In this document: piece by piece, positions 9,450-23,500 of the stretch
How positions within the stretch are numbered: the first letter of the stretch is position 1
How the letters are laid out: every line of letters begins with the position of its first letter
NCBI GenBank assembly: GCA_003667245.1
Contig: RCNN01000536.1
Span: forward strand, 1-29,457
Source of the DNA: Heterostelium multicystogenum
Taxonomy: Eukaryota; Evosea; Eumycetozoa; Acytosteliales; Acytosteliaceae
DNA: 29,457 nucleotides
Direction: 5' to 3'
Translations under genes and position numbers: made by a program
Notes under the pieces: generated by a model
What the model was told of the DNA's origin: nothing
The model's input: the letters and a program-made list of their open reading frames with translations, nothing else
The model's database searches: none

Positions 9450-11260
9450 TCAAATGTAACCCAAGTAAAATTCCATGTGTTTGGCATACCAATAGTGGGG
9501 TAATTCAGCTGTCCAATTGGCGGCTGACCATTGAAATGGTGGTTGTTGATCATGAGTTGGTCCTGATTGAGCCAGAGCTATCATTTGCTTAACAAGCTGA
9601 TATGAAGTAACTTTACTGTCAACACCTCCAAATGCATCATAGTCTTGTGCAGTAGGTGGGGTTAAGATCGAATCTACTAGAAATTTGATTGGCAGCATCT
9701 CCTTGTGCCAATGGATCATGTTGGAAATCATTATATCTCATAATAGCTTGAAAATCAGTCATAGTGTATACTTTGTTAGCATCTCTTCTAAAGATTTGGC
9801 TACGTGGGTCCTCTTCATAGGCTTCATAGTCACTGGAACCAGTATCATTAAATCCAGACATATTGAAAATGGTTTCAAAATATGGTACATTATATGATGG
9901 CCTTTATATACAAAGTTAGTATAATACTTGATTGATTAAGGTTTTTTCCTTTAATACCAACCAATATCCTGTTCTTAAAACATTAGTTACATCAGCATAT
10001 TCAATATAACCTGGAACTTGCTCTAAAACATATAAAGTACCATCACGAACTCTCACACCTTGAATAAATTTATTGTAATTGGTAATCATCCATTGATTAT
10101 TATACTAAAGACAATTATTAATAAATGAGCAAATAATCAATAAAGTATAGTTTACTTACTGTTCCACTATTTTCTTTTGAAAAAGCAGTACACCATGATG
10201 GACCGTCATGTGCTAAACGATTTGCAACAATAGCACGCATCCATGTTAAAATAGATTGTGGGTTGATAAGGTTATAAAGATTATTATTTAATAGACCATT
10301 GGTTGTTTCAGTGACAACTAATCTGGTATCTAACAAATAGAAATCATCACAAGATGCAAGAGTTGCGGGATATCCTGAGAACATGACAAGATGTGAACTT
10401 GCAAATGTCGAATATTTAAGGTTGTAGGATTTAAACATTCTAACCATTACATAATAACTACTCCATGATGTATGAGCTTAAAATTAAATAATTAGTATTA
10501 AATTATATAGATTGGACAGAATCTTATATATATACCAGAATATAATTCAGAAAGATCATCAGTTAGTTTAATTAAAGATGAGCAATGTTCAAATCTCTTA
10601 ACCCAATCCTTCTTGGAGATTTCTTTGAGTCTACCATCTGCAGCATATAATGATTTTCTATATTCCTGAGTGGTAAGATTTAGAGCATAGCTGATATCAC
10701 CCATGTCTCCATCACTGTTCATCAAGTAGAATTCCAACAGTGAAAGTTCTTTGGATGGATCCTGATTAGCGTCATTATATCCTTTCACCATACCGGACAT
10801 TTGAGTAAAGACTAGTCCGATATGAATCCAAAAATGGATCCTGTTGGTTAGCATCCACTTGTTTCAAAAGATACATCATATTTTGGTTGGACCAATCTTG
10901 AATTGAATCTGGTACTGTTTGATTGTTATACTCGTTGACATAGATATTGTACCAAGTTTGCCAAATCATTTCTGTGGAAAGATATCCTTCAATGTATCCA
11001 GCTGCAAGCGCTTGAATCTCATCTTCAAAAGTAGGGTTTGTTGTAATCGAAATATATCCCCAGCCAATCTCCATCATCTGGTTGGTGTAAGCAGCTTGAG
11101 CAATAGCAGAACTGTCATTTCCAGGGTAAACTTTGAAAGTTGATGACTGAGGTGACACTAAATTCACAGAATATACAGGAATTGATTGAGCATCCACCAA
11201 GCATAGTGATATCAAAGCTACCACTAAAGAGATATAAGTATAATTCATGATATTAAGCAT
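9450..11260 (-). CDS. Phospholipase B-like protein (PLBD/laminin-A family), N-terminal nucleophile hydrolase
   Basis: PLB-like proteins are lysosomal or secreted amidase-fold enzymes that remove acyl chains from phospholipids after self-cleavage exposes a Cys nucleophile. Exons: 10536-11260, 10160-10476, 9962-10104, 9450-9901; introns 10477-10535, 10105-10159 and 9902-9961. Start may be ATG 11260 or 11248; both give a signal peptide (MNYTYISLVVALISLCLVDA). Residue about 226 is the expected nucleophile in HCSSLIK (codon 10582-10584), followed by AHTSW, SGYPATLASCDDFYLL, ETTNGLL, NSGTYNNQW, GYWPSYNVPYF, ISSRFDL, FGGVDSK and GPTHDQQPPFQW, in family order. Two frame breaks are single extra bases in homopolymers: a T near 10834 and a C near 9661. 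Removing both gives exactly 545 codons including the stop, normal for the family. D. discoideum has several paralogues (plbA-G); I cannot pick the orthologue. Confidence 0.93.
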
Positions 11261-11498
11261 AATTATCAGACTAGTCTGATGTCAAATGAAGATTTCTATC
11301 CTATTTAAATTTGATCTTTTTAAAAACTAGTAAGATATTTTCCAAGATTTTTATTTTTGGAAGTTTCAAATATTAAAATTGGAACTATCAAAACGATGAG
11401 TGCCCCGGCTTTTTCGTTACAATTCAGTGGAAGATTCAGGTACTCGAAGATGATTCCATTTTTCAAATGGATAGTTTTTAATATTGTAATCTTGGATT

Positions 11499-11504
11499 TT
11501 TATT
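11499..11504 (-). terminator. Possible polyadenylation signal of VPS13
   Basis: AATAAA on the minus strand lies 20 nt downstream of the VPS13 stop codon (11524-11526), within the 263-nt spacer before the phospholipase gene. Confidence 0.4.
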
Positions 11505-11523
11505 TGATATTATTGTAAGATGA

Positions 11524-14500
11524 TTATGGCTTTGTGTATCTAGTGCTTTTATCTGTTAATGTAACCATAGATTTATCACCATCTTCGTCGTCTACCGCTT
11601 CCAGGTCGATATCATATGACTTGAATAGACATGATCTGATTTTGGTGTCTAACTGTATAAGGATCGATTCATTGGAACAATGAATAGCAATTTTCTTCTT
11701 GCTGGAGCCAAGCTTTCCAAACTTGAGATACCTCTTTAAGTGAATATTAAGATAACTCTTTCCTGATTTTGGATGTCCAATTCTTGCAATTTCTGTAAGT
11801 GGGAATGACCATCTATATGAACCTTTCTTTGATAGGCAAATCATTGAGACTGATGTGAGCAGAATAGTGCAATCAGGGAGTACCATATGGAATTTATACT
11901 CCATTCTACGAACACCTTGACGCTTGATGATACTTGATTGATTTTGCTTCATGAGGAAATTACCTTCGCTCTCGTCAATTGAATATTCTCTAATTGGTTC
12001 ACGTGGATTGATATAACGTGGTACACGAATACGGAAACGCTCTGGATTGATATTGGTGTTATTTCTAATACCTTCTGAGGTTCTTGCGGCGAAATCAAAC
12101 ACACCAGTTACTGGTTTAACAGCAACTCCTGCAATACCTTTACCAATGCCCTTTAACAGTCCAATTGGACCATCGTGAATAGCACCCATGACAGGCTGTG
12201 TAACGATACCGGTGATACCGTCAAAGAATCCAATGGCAAGACCCTTTGTTCCAAGCAAAATTCCTTGGCCAATATGTTTTGCCTTGACTCTTTCTTCAGT
12301 GTCTCTTCTTCTAAGATAAGTTTCATCCATAGACCAAACAGCAAAAACCATTCGAAATGGTACCAAACAATTTTGCAGAACTGTTGGCTGCTGCATAGAG
12401 AATTCTCTTCATAAGTAGAATTGATCCTCTCACTGGCTCCTCAATGGCTTCTGTCATACCAGTACTAATAGTATTAAACAATACGACAGGACTACCAAAA
12501 ATATTAGATGATCCTAATATAATATGGACCTAAAATAATCAAATCCACTATTAGTTAGAAGTCAAAGTAATTTATCATTACTTGATACGTACCTGTCTCT
12601 TCATTTGCTTATGATAATGGGAATAGAGATGTTCTTGTAATCTTGCAGGTGTTGTAAATACATTCTTGATACCAAGTTGATTAATGGTTAGTGGGGCATT
12701 CTCCAATTGACCGAGTGATTTACCTAAGGATGGCACCAACAATCTAAGTGCAGGTAGTTTACTGTTGGAAATGCGAAAATATCAGTATTGAGTATTGAAT
12801 ATTTTATAATGTTATCATAGACTATATCTTACTTGTAATTACTTAGGATACCATCTCTTGAAATACTGAATGTCAAATACAATTTAATTTCGGCAACGAT
12901 TAACCATTTAATATAGAACATACTTAATAGTGGGTAATAAGGGTTTCTCATTAGTAATTATTACTATAGCAATTGTTCAAGGTTTCACTTACTTTAATTG
13001 TTCAATTGTATTTCCTTTGGTAGAATAGAATTTATCCAATGGTAGTTTCGAGTAGAAAGAGTGAAGATTAATAAGTGTTGAATCATCCAGTTGAACATAG
13101 AGCTCATTAAGATAGAGAGCAATCAAATCATAGTACTCGAAGTTTTCTATATTTGTTGGTAGATTGATTGTCAGTAGATTTAAGTGTTTCTTGACATTTG
13201 AACTACATACCTTTGTTCAATTTAATTGCTGAGAACTCCAAGAATGGTAGACATTTTCCATCTAATTTCTTATCACACCAGAGTAGTACTGGATAATCAG
13301 TATCAGGTTTTTGGTTATCGATTTGGATGTCATCGATAATGACCCATGTAGTATGTGTTATGTTGGAAGTGCTGTACCAGAAAGAGCAGTCCTTTACCTG
13401 AATATAGATGAGTTCCTCAGGAACGTCGTTGATGATTGAGAATCCTAGTCGATCGAAAGAGAATTCAATGGCAAATTCAATTATATCCAGGTCCTTTGAT
13501 TGTTCATGATGAAGAGAGAATGTAAGCTCTCTAGTGACACCATTGACAGATTGGGAGACTGGGAACACAAGATATTGATTGAATCGAATTGGTTTGAATG
13601 CTTTGATCTTGTTGAGATTTATAATGGTTGGTGTTGCACTGTTTTCAATGAGAACAAGTAGTTCTTGGTCAGCACAAGGTTGATCCCAAGTATAGTAGAT
13701 ATCGTCATTTGGCTTCAACACATAGCGCTTGGCATTGGTGCATTTTTGAAGAATTGAAATACTGAATTGGGTATCGTTCTTTATGTGGAAGGGTAAGAGT
13801 TGTGGATCTGTAGGATAGAAGAAAACCATGATTGATTCATTGGAATCAATGACTTCAACTTTGATTACTTGTTCAATGTTGATATCGTTGACGTTTGTGA
13901 GCTTGAGATAGTTTGTACCGACGCTGTCAATTCTTACACCTGAGGACCATCTCCATTCATTCTCATGGGTGATTGTAACTGCTAACTGTTGCTCGTCATA
14001 ACCGTTGAACCAGTAGAATGGAATTTGGTCATCTGGCTGAAGTTCTAGATTCTCTGTAGTCATCTTAATTATGTCTTTAGAGTACTGAGTGTAAGCAATT
14101 GGCAGTGGTAGTTTGTTGACCAAACAGAATCGAGGATAGATATCGACTCTTCGAGTTCTAAAGTGAACATTGGTTCCAGTTGATACAAATACACGGAATT
14201 GGAGCTTCATTGTGTCTCTACCCTCTAGTTGAATCTCAATGATATCTTCTTTACCAAGAATAATATCAAATTCCTTTGAATGGATATCGGGGAATGATGG
14301 ATGAGAGAGTGTAAACTTATCGTGGCTGAGCATAATGGGATTTTCGTTGGTTTCCAAAGTGATGGTAGGTGATGTCTTTGGACCTTTTATAGATGGACGA
14401 AGTACGAAAGGAATCATTGCATGATTGGTGATTGCATTGGTTGTGTAAATAGAGGCAATAATGACAACCTCCTTCAAATCTATGGTCAATCTTGAGTGTC

Positions 14501-17500
14501 AAGTTGTATCCGGTGTCCACACATTGGTAAGAAACTTCTTGTGTGAAGGATCCACTGTCTTCTGTGGGCTCAATGATATTTAATCCTGTGGTATTTGCAC
14601 TGGTCAGCATGTATTGTAGGTGGAAGTATTGTTCCTTTCCTAGACCATTCAGAGCCAAGGTGACACCAACATCGTTTTCAGCATGTGTATAGAATGGAAT
14701 TTGCTTTCCGCTTGCAATGAGGGCAGGTGGATGTTGTTGTACAGATTTGTTGTAATCAGATTTGTTACGCTTCACTTCAGTATGACTGTGGACACGCACA
14801 TTGATATCACAATAGAGTGTATTCTCAATGATCAATGGTGGGCATATTATCAAAGTTGTTGAAATAAGTCCTGTTCTTTCGCAACGTATTCCTGATTGCA
14901 CAAGTGTTGCCAAGTAGAAGAAATGCAACATGGAGCGATAGTCTGAAACTGAGCTAGAGCTGTTGTTGCTAGAGCTGTCCTCTTTGTAAGGCATGAATAG
15001 ATGTGAAGATGGCCAACTGCTAGAGTCCACCAAATCGAGAGCATGTTCCAAATCAAAGACAAAATCATGACCAGCTGGACGAATCGATATTCTACTTGTG
15101 TAATTAAAGAAATCCACTGGAATGTAAAAGTTGTCACCAACTGCAATTGGTCCAAATATAGTTTGTTCATTGATGGGTCCTAAGAATGAGAATCTCAATT
15201 GGAATTGTACAGGAGTTACGTACAATAACTGGCGATCTAAGGGTAGCAATCTTGTTGTCATTGGACTCATTCCAACCAACTTCACAGACAATGAGATTGG
15301 CACGATTTCCAAATGGAGGGAAATAAAAGTTGTCACCCATCATATTGATGGATACACCATGGATCCATTGATCTTCTTCAGAGTCTGTGAATCTAAAAGC
15401 AATGTGTGCATTTAAGTTTCCGTGAGTACGGAAGTCTCGAGTCTTGAAGAGCACAGAGTTGAGCTCCAGTGGTTGTTTATCACGATTCTTCAAGAAGTGT
15501 ACGGCACGATCTACCTTTGTCTTTGCTTCCAACTGTGCTGCTTCTTCTTCATCTGCAATAGGATCGTAGGATGAACGAAGTTTGGGATTTTCTCTTGATG
15601 AACTACTTTGGGATTTTGAGTTAGATTGCGAAGGTTGCACCAATTGCAACTCCTCAACATAATATTGGATATCTTTTCCAGTAAGATTTACAATCCAAAG
15701 AGTGATTTGTCCTACAGTGTTGAATAGTTGTTGGGAATTTACGGAACCTGATAGATGTCGACGGTGTCTTGTGTTGGTGTTAAAGTGTGTCATGATAACA
15801 GATGATTTCATTGAGTCACGTTTGGTACTAGCTATGATAGAAGCTGATAATGATGGTTTCTCGACCATTGGAACATTTGGTTCTGCTTTTTTCCAACGAA
15901 GAGCTTCAATAGAGCCTCTTGGAGTACCATTTAATTGAAGGTCGGTCTGTGACCCAAATGAAGGAAGACTTGATTTTGATGGTGAGTTAGGGATACTAAC
16001 TGGTTTGGTTCCAGAAGATGACTGTGAAAGATTATTTACTTGTTCAACGTCGATCTTTGGAATTGAAATATCCTTATATGAGGACCCTTCATCGCCATTG
16101 GATGAAGACTGTTGTGATTGCATTCTAGTTTGGTTATATTCCATTTGATGTCGCTCCTTCTCATTAATAATCTGAATATTCTCGTAAAACTTGGCAAGTG
16201 AAGCAATGAATGGATGTGAGATGTTGATATTGACTAAATCTTTCAGCCTTAATCGATATCTTAAGTTTTGGATCATCAGATTTCAGCACCTGTATGTTGA
16301 GAGGGAACTGCTCAATGAGAGAATCGAATGCCATGTGTTTATAGTTGAAAACTTCTACCTTCAACAAACAGTTGGTGGTGATGAAGCTATAGTCGTCCCA
16401 GCCCCAGAAATCACTGGTAAGATCACCCATTGTAATTTGAACAAATGGAATGTCTTGGAATGTGATAGAATGTGATTCGTCGAGGATGGTCAAATTTACA
16501 CGTCCAACAAAGTCTAGGTGGGCACGTGTTTTATGCATGATATTTTTCGAATCTTCTGGTCTGACAGGAGACTTCAATGTGGATAATGCCTTAGATCCAT
16601 TATCTCGACTATTGTGACGGCTATGGCTGGGTGTAGTATGACCGTTGTTAATAGTAGTACTGTTTTTCAGACCATGATTATTTCTACTGGGTGTGGTTGG
16701 AGATGATGGTTGGCTGTTAGAAGGTGTTGTGTTTTCTATTGGAGGAGTAGCAGGTGGAGAAAGGGAAGTAGATGAGCTAGAATGGGGTAAATATGTTTCT
16801 TTGGTTGAAAGATTATTAATGATTCTGTTGATGAGAATCATCTCCTTGTAGGTCAAGAAGATATTGAGTGGCTGGAACTTGATGTTCACTGTCTTTTGAT
16901 CGTTGTCAACAAAGTGAAGATAAATGAAATTAAAGGAGAAACTGTTGGTGATAGGTGTGGATGAAGTACCCTCTGTTTCAGTGAAAGGAGTTGTTCTGAA
17001 TACCTGACACTTGGGTACCTTAAGCTCCATAGTTAGATTCTGATTAGGGGTCAACGAATAATGGAATTCGATTGGCATTTTAATGACAAGGGCTCTTGTG
17101 TTTTGTTGGGTTTCATCTTCGACCAACAACATCTTCGGTTTAGTTACATTGAGATAGAATCTAAAGTGGTTTGGTTCAGGTGCTGGTTGATGGGATCGCT
17201 TCTTTTCTTTGACATATTTCATTGGCTGCTGGATCGATGTGAAGAAGCTCATAATTGGAATGATTGAATCTGGCGATACAAAGAGAAGAGGGTGATCGCA
17301 GTGAATCGATACAAAGTTTCTGTTTCTTCTTGAGTCGACCCATGATTCAACCAATAGCTGTGGATCTCCCTTCTTTCTTTGTTTCTTACGTGTTAGAATC
17401 TCTTTGAATACTGAATCAGAAGACTGACGTTCATCTACCAGTTGAACTGAGTCAACGGTCATTTCAGTTTTAACAATGTTGTTTCTGTATAGAAGGTAGT

Positions 17501-20500
17501 TTACATTGACTTGGTTGATTTCTAAAGATGCAATTGGATCCAAAATGGGATCTAAATGACTTATAGCCATAGAAATACGACCAATTTCTGTGTAGATTGT
17601 CATTTGACGTGGTGAATTGGCACCTCCAACATTGATAAATCCTTCAGGTGACTCGAACTGATGTTCTGCAATTGCCATCTGTTCAGAATGATCAGGGGTA
17701 ATATAGACAAATTTCAATCCATCGTAATGGGGAACTGGAGGTGGGACTGGAGGACGCTTTGATTCGTCAGTAGAGAATCTCATCCAATCGCTTGTGAAGA
17801 TATAATAGAAGAATCTGTAATCCTCTTGACTGAAAATCAACTCTAGGGATGGGATCTTCACCAACATTCTCTGATCTTCAACTGTCAATGAATCTTTGAT
17901 GGTAAATAGCTTTTCAATTTCCACAAAACAAGATGCTTGATTGGAAATCGACACACAATTACCGTCTCTCTCGCTAAACAATGAGAACTTCGATATAGTG
18001 AGTTGAAGAACTTCGACTGGATGAATAGTATCACTTCCATCAATAGTAATGTCACGATAAAAGTTGTTCATATTGGTGGATCCAAACTTGATAATAACAG
18101 CATCTTTAGTTGTATCTGTTGCCGGAATTAATAGTGTCCATGGTTCCATGTTTATAATCTGTCTCATCTTTGATGGATGTCCACGTACCATTGTGTTGGG
18201 TGGTGATACAATAGGAGTGGAAAGTGGTTCCATTAAAAAGTCTTTAACTCTAGTTAGAGCGCCAACCATTGAAACCATATTAAGAGAACGGAGGTTGATG
18301 AGGAACTCTGTGTCCCATTCCACTGATTCTGTTGCTGCATGTGAAATGTATTTGAATGTGAAAAATTCCTTTTGTCTATCAACTTTTTCCAAAATGACAT
18401 TGTATAGTGACTTGAAATTGGTTTCATTGTTTGTTATGATCAAATCCTGAGCTTTTCCATCGACAACCATCTTTTTCTTTGTCATATCGACCTCCATTGC
18501 TAATCTCCTCAATGTCAACTCGGAAGGATTGAAGTTGGCAGTGGTCATTGTCAAATTTAAAGTTTGAATATTAATAATAACATTCATTTCCAATTGAATA
18601 TCCTCTACTTTGTCTTCAACTTCTTGATCATCCTTATCTTGATCAGGTACATAGACCAGTGGTTGAGCTGGATATGGTCCATAACGGAATTCATAATATC
18701 GACGAAGTGTAAGATTCATCATATTGTAGAAGAATAAATATTGGTGTGGACAGAATGACATTTGGATGTTACCCACGTCCATTATAATGTTGGAAAGAGG
18801 TTGGTCCAATGGAGGTGGCAATTGGTGATAAAGATTAGTCTTCATGGTAATGTCCATGTTCAGATCAGACATTATCTTTGTTTGCTCAAGCGCACTCTCG
18901 ATGTGTTCATTCAAAGACATTGATGTAATCTTCACCGACATCTGGTCAATGTCAAATTCCTGCTTGGCTATGAAAGCATTCGATATTTGAATCTCTTGAA
19001 TATCTCCACTGAGAAAACGATTGTTCATTTCAATATCCATAGGAATTAACAACTTTGTACTATTTAGGACAATATCGTACTTCATTCGTCCAGAAGTAGT
19101 AGAGTTGGGGTCGGGCGAGCTGGTGTTTTCTAATTTCAGATAGTCTTGCACATCTGTGAATAAATCAAATAGAGGTGTGAAAATGATATTGTCTACCTTG
19201 ACGTCCAACTTCTGAGTCCAAGTGGGATCATTGGTGAATGGTTTAAAGTTGAATTCTACACAAGAGTCGAATGTACTGTTGACGATGTTTTTGTAACGCG
19301 ATTGACAAGATTGTCTTCGTTGATCTACAAATTGAAGTCTGTGAAGACTACCACTGACTTCTGTTGCTCCATCGTCTCCAGAAGTTTTATATACACTCAT
19401 AACTGTGTCAAAGTCATAGAAAGCAATTTCGGCCAATCCATAGATACCATCGATTAAAACAACTGAAAATGATTTCATCTTAAGTGAAATTAAATTAGCA
19501 ACAATCGATTGGAGAAGCTCTGACTCTACTGACGCTTCATCACTGATATTGTTGGCCACTGAAGAAGTTGAAGCACTGTTATTAGTATTTGATTTAGCTG
19601 TTGACCTGGTATAAGTATTGTAAAGCTCCATGAGGAAGCAATAGTTTGATCTGGAGAGGGTGAGATTTAGCTCTTGAATTTCAATGTTGGTCTTTACGTT
19701 GGGTGGTAATTCAAGTTGCAATGTTGAATCTTCCATGATCTCTTGGAATTGACTTATGAAGTGATCGTACTCACGAATAGTGTCTGTGTTGGCGGTCAAC
19801 TCCAAGTTGCTAAGTAGTCGAGTTGTTTTTAATCCATCGCGATGCAATGACATTGATAGTCCATCAATATCGTAATTCCAACGCTCCAAATCAAACTCAA
19901 TAATAGCTGTGCCAGCTCCTAGTGTTTGACGATCAATGGAATTGTGCATTTCCAGACAATCGACACTGAAGAGCAAATGATCTGCTGGACCGACTGCTGG
20001 GTCATAGAGCATAACACGTGAATCCTTTATGATAGTTGATAACTTCATTCTTGATTGCTCAACACGAATTGGAGGACGTTGTGCAATGGGTGTATTGGAT
20101 AGTGGGTCAAGCAAGAATTGCTTGATGTCAGTTAGCAGACTAATCGGGAATGGAACCAAGAGGATGTTCTTAATGGTTGACTCGAGTTCTGTATCCCAAC
20201 CATCGGGAGTTCTCTGAGAATGTGACTTATAGGTAAAGAAAAGTGTTGCATACTCCGAACCATGTGGCTTTACAATAGATGTGCCAGACAGCTGATCCTT
20301 TACATTGATGTGTGAGAGCGAACCAGTTACAGTCATTCCAGGCTCTAAAATGGCGGAATCAATTTTGAACTCATTGAATGACACCAGTGCAATTGATTTT
20401 TGGGATTCTAAATCTAAGAGTTCCAATACAATAGAATCGATTTCAACGAGTGCAAATAGATCGGTCTGCGTTGGCTGGAATCCAGGTTTGAGGAATCGCT

Positions 20501-23500
20501 TCTGATACTCATGATCCAACTGATATTGACATTCCAAAGCATGATTCATACATTGATAGAATCTGTCAAATTGAACTGTATTACACGATAAGCGTAAATC
20601 ATTGGTCTTGATGGAGTATGTCGATGTTGCATTCGAAGAGATATCACCGAGAGAATACTCCGGCTTTGACTCCATGACAATCTCAATGTTATAGTTTGTT
20701 GCTAATGGATATTTCTTAGTCTCTAATTGCTGATCTTGCTGTAAATTGAGTGTAGTATTGTTGAGAGTAATTATCATGGCATCTGAATATTCTGTTCCTC
20801 TGGTCATTGATTCGATTTCACTTAACTTTGTGAATTCATTGACTATACTGATTGTTTCTGGCTCTACAAATACAATCGATTGGTTGTTGTTTGAATTGTA
20901 CTCATAAGATTGTCTGAGCACAATCAAAGGATGGTCAAAATGGACATTCATCTGCATGCGACTGTCATTAGTTGGCGGTGTTTGTTCATGTGGGCAATAT
21001 TTATCTGTGGTATAGGTACCAAATACTGATGTAAAACCGACAACCACGAAATCCCATACACGTAATAAGAATGCTGGATGTCCATATGTGAAAAGTCCAT
21101 TCATATTGAAATTCAACAGTGATGAATAGACCCTATCTTCATTGCTCGAACAGTTATTTGAATAAGAAAGATAATTAAACTCCATCATATTCTGCTCCTC
21201 TTTTGTGCAATAAAAAACCAACTCCTTGTTGTTGACTGTGTCGTGATTCAGTTGTGTTCTATTATCGTAGACACTCAATTGCTTGACTACTCCAGTAACA
21301 TACATCTTTTTCTCTCTTGGAACAGTAGCCAGATCTACATTCAAAAGACATTTATCTATGATGATGGTTGCAAAAGGATCGTGTGTTTCCACATGTGAAA
21401 GTAACTCCAATTGGAGAGATTGAATGTTGACTGACACAGCCATACCATAGATTGAGAGAATCTTTGAAAGATAGTCAGGGTTGGCTTGAAGGAGAAGGAG
21501 TTCGAGGAGATAGGGGTCTCTCTTTTCAACTTGAGTGGAGGATTGTCATCAAGTGCTCTAAATGCCTGGGCAACCATGTCAATAAAGAAAGCAAACTCTG
21601 ACTCATCAATAGACAATATGATGGGTGTAAGATCCAAATTTACTTTTGTCGGTTGCAATCCCTTCAGAAGCACATCGATGGTGTTGCTGAATACTGACTC
21701 AAGAGATTGATAATCAATTGATAGATCTATAGGACTGCTTGTGTATTGCTTTCTATCTCTATTTTCACCTCTAATAGATGTAAGTCTGATTTGTGATAGT
21801 TTGATCATCATTGACTCGACTGGGACGTCAACTTGTTCGATGTGCCAATCGAGATATCGGTTAGTTATGTGTAACTCCTCCACGGACATTTCCAAGAAAT
21901 CTTTTGAGTACGGAGACACTGGCAACTGAATAATGGGTCTCTTTAAGACTACATCCAATTTCATCTTTGATATAGTCGACCAATCGATTAATTGAAGTGT
22001 TGGAATTTCGAAATCTGGCGAATGGGGATTCTCTTTGCAATGGCTAGAAAGTCGCTTAGCGAATGGAAGTAAAAAGAAGTCTTTCATACCAAATAGGAAT
22101 CCAGCAGAGGCATTGATGACAGTTGGTTCTACCTCGAGGGTCAACTCACTATCCCATCCATTCTTTTGATGTTCGTGTGAAACAAAACTAAATTTCAAAA
22201 CCGGGCCCGGTTTGTCCTGTTGAAGCTGAGTTTGAGGCTGGAAAATGGTTTCAAACAATTCAATATCTTTAACTTCTTGTCTCTGGTCGATAAGCTTGAT
22301 GAATTGAACATCACCATTAAAGAAAGTGACATTTCCACGAGTGGTCTGGGAATCAACCTTAATTTTGGAGAGAGCTAAGTGTGCGAAATCATATTTCTCC
22401 AACTTTAACAATAATGTGAATCGATCAATACCAATGTTAATTTTTGAAACGATTGCTTCAATGTCGATTGGAATTCCTGTGGACTGTTTTCTAGATATAG
22501 TCTTTTCTTGTTCTTTCTTTGTTTGTTTTTCTTTGGCACGTGCTGATATCTTTTCGATGACATCTTTGGTGATGGTGAAGATCAGTGAGTGCTCCATGTC
22601 TTCGAACTCAAGAGCAATTTCACCAATGTCTACACTAACCAATTGCTGCAGTGGTACGAGTGATTTGGAAACTGAAAGCTGAGTCTTACCCCAACAAAGT
22701 AGCTGTTGAATAGAGGTATTGATGGACAAGTTATGTAGGACCTGATGATACTTTCCAGATTTGAAGGTTTTGATATTCATATCTGATAGTGTAGCATTGA
22801 TAACTTGCCACTCGACCTCCGCCTCTTGACCTTCAGCATTCTTAAACATTGACTTTTTTGAGCACTGTAGATATATCTATAGAACCTAGTTCCGAAATAA
22901 TCTTATCGTCCGTCGTTGAAAGCTTGTCACTCGATGAAAGAATCAATTGGGGTGACTCAAGGAATATACGATAGTTGGTCTTCTTCACTTTGATATCTTC
23001 CTTCTGTATCTCCAGTGGTTGATTACTATCGGCTATTTCACTGCCACTGTTACCGCTGTATTCTGTTTGATATCTATATAGTGATGCATATTTGACGGTC
23101 TTGAAAGGTAATTGTACAAGTGACTTGGTCTTCAAAAATAAAATCTACTAAAACTGTCACTCTTATACTTCTGAGATCCAAGTCGATTTCAGTGTCAAAA
23201 TCACCTTTGTTAACTGAGCGATTGCTGTATGTCTTATACTTGAAAGTTGCCATTGAAACATCTTGATTCTTGGGTGTAAGAATCTTGAAAGACTCATGCT
23301 CGGGGGACTGAGCATCGACAAATGACTCAATGGTGATGGAATCAAGATGTCCTTCAACTTCAATTTCCCTGCCATTCAGAGTACACTCTTTGATGACGAA
23401 TCTATTGATTGAAAACATTCCAATTTCGTTTCCTTCGTCATTTAAAGATATTGAGAGTGCATGGACATTTGCTTTGGCACGAATGATCGACAAACTGCTG

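Noticed and set aside
9450..11260. Several small genes on the minus strand instead of one phospholipase B-like gene
   Set aside because: Three in-phase introns and two one-base homopolymer corrections give a single 544-residue protein with all family motifs in order.
20775..20792. FFAT-like VAP-binding motif EYSDAM in VPS13
   Set aside because: It lacks the acidic residue at position 7 and the acidic flank is weak; it also lies within a beta-rich module, so it is unlikely to be exposed.
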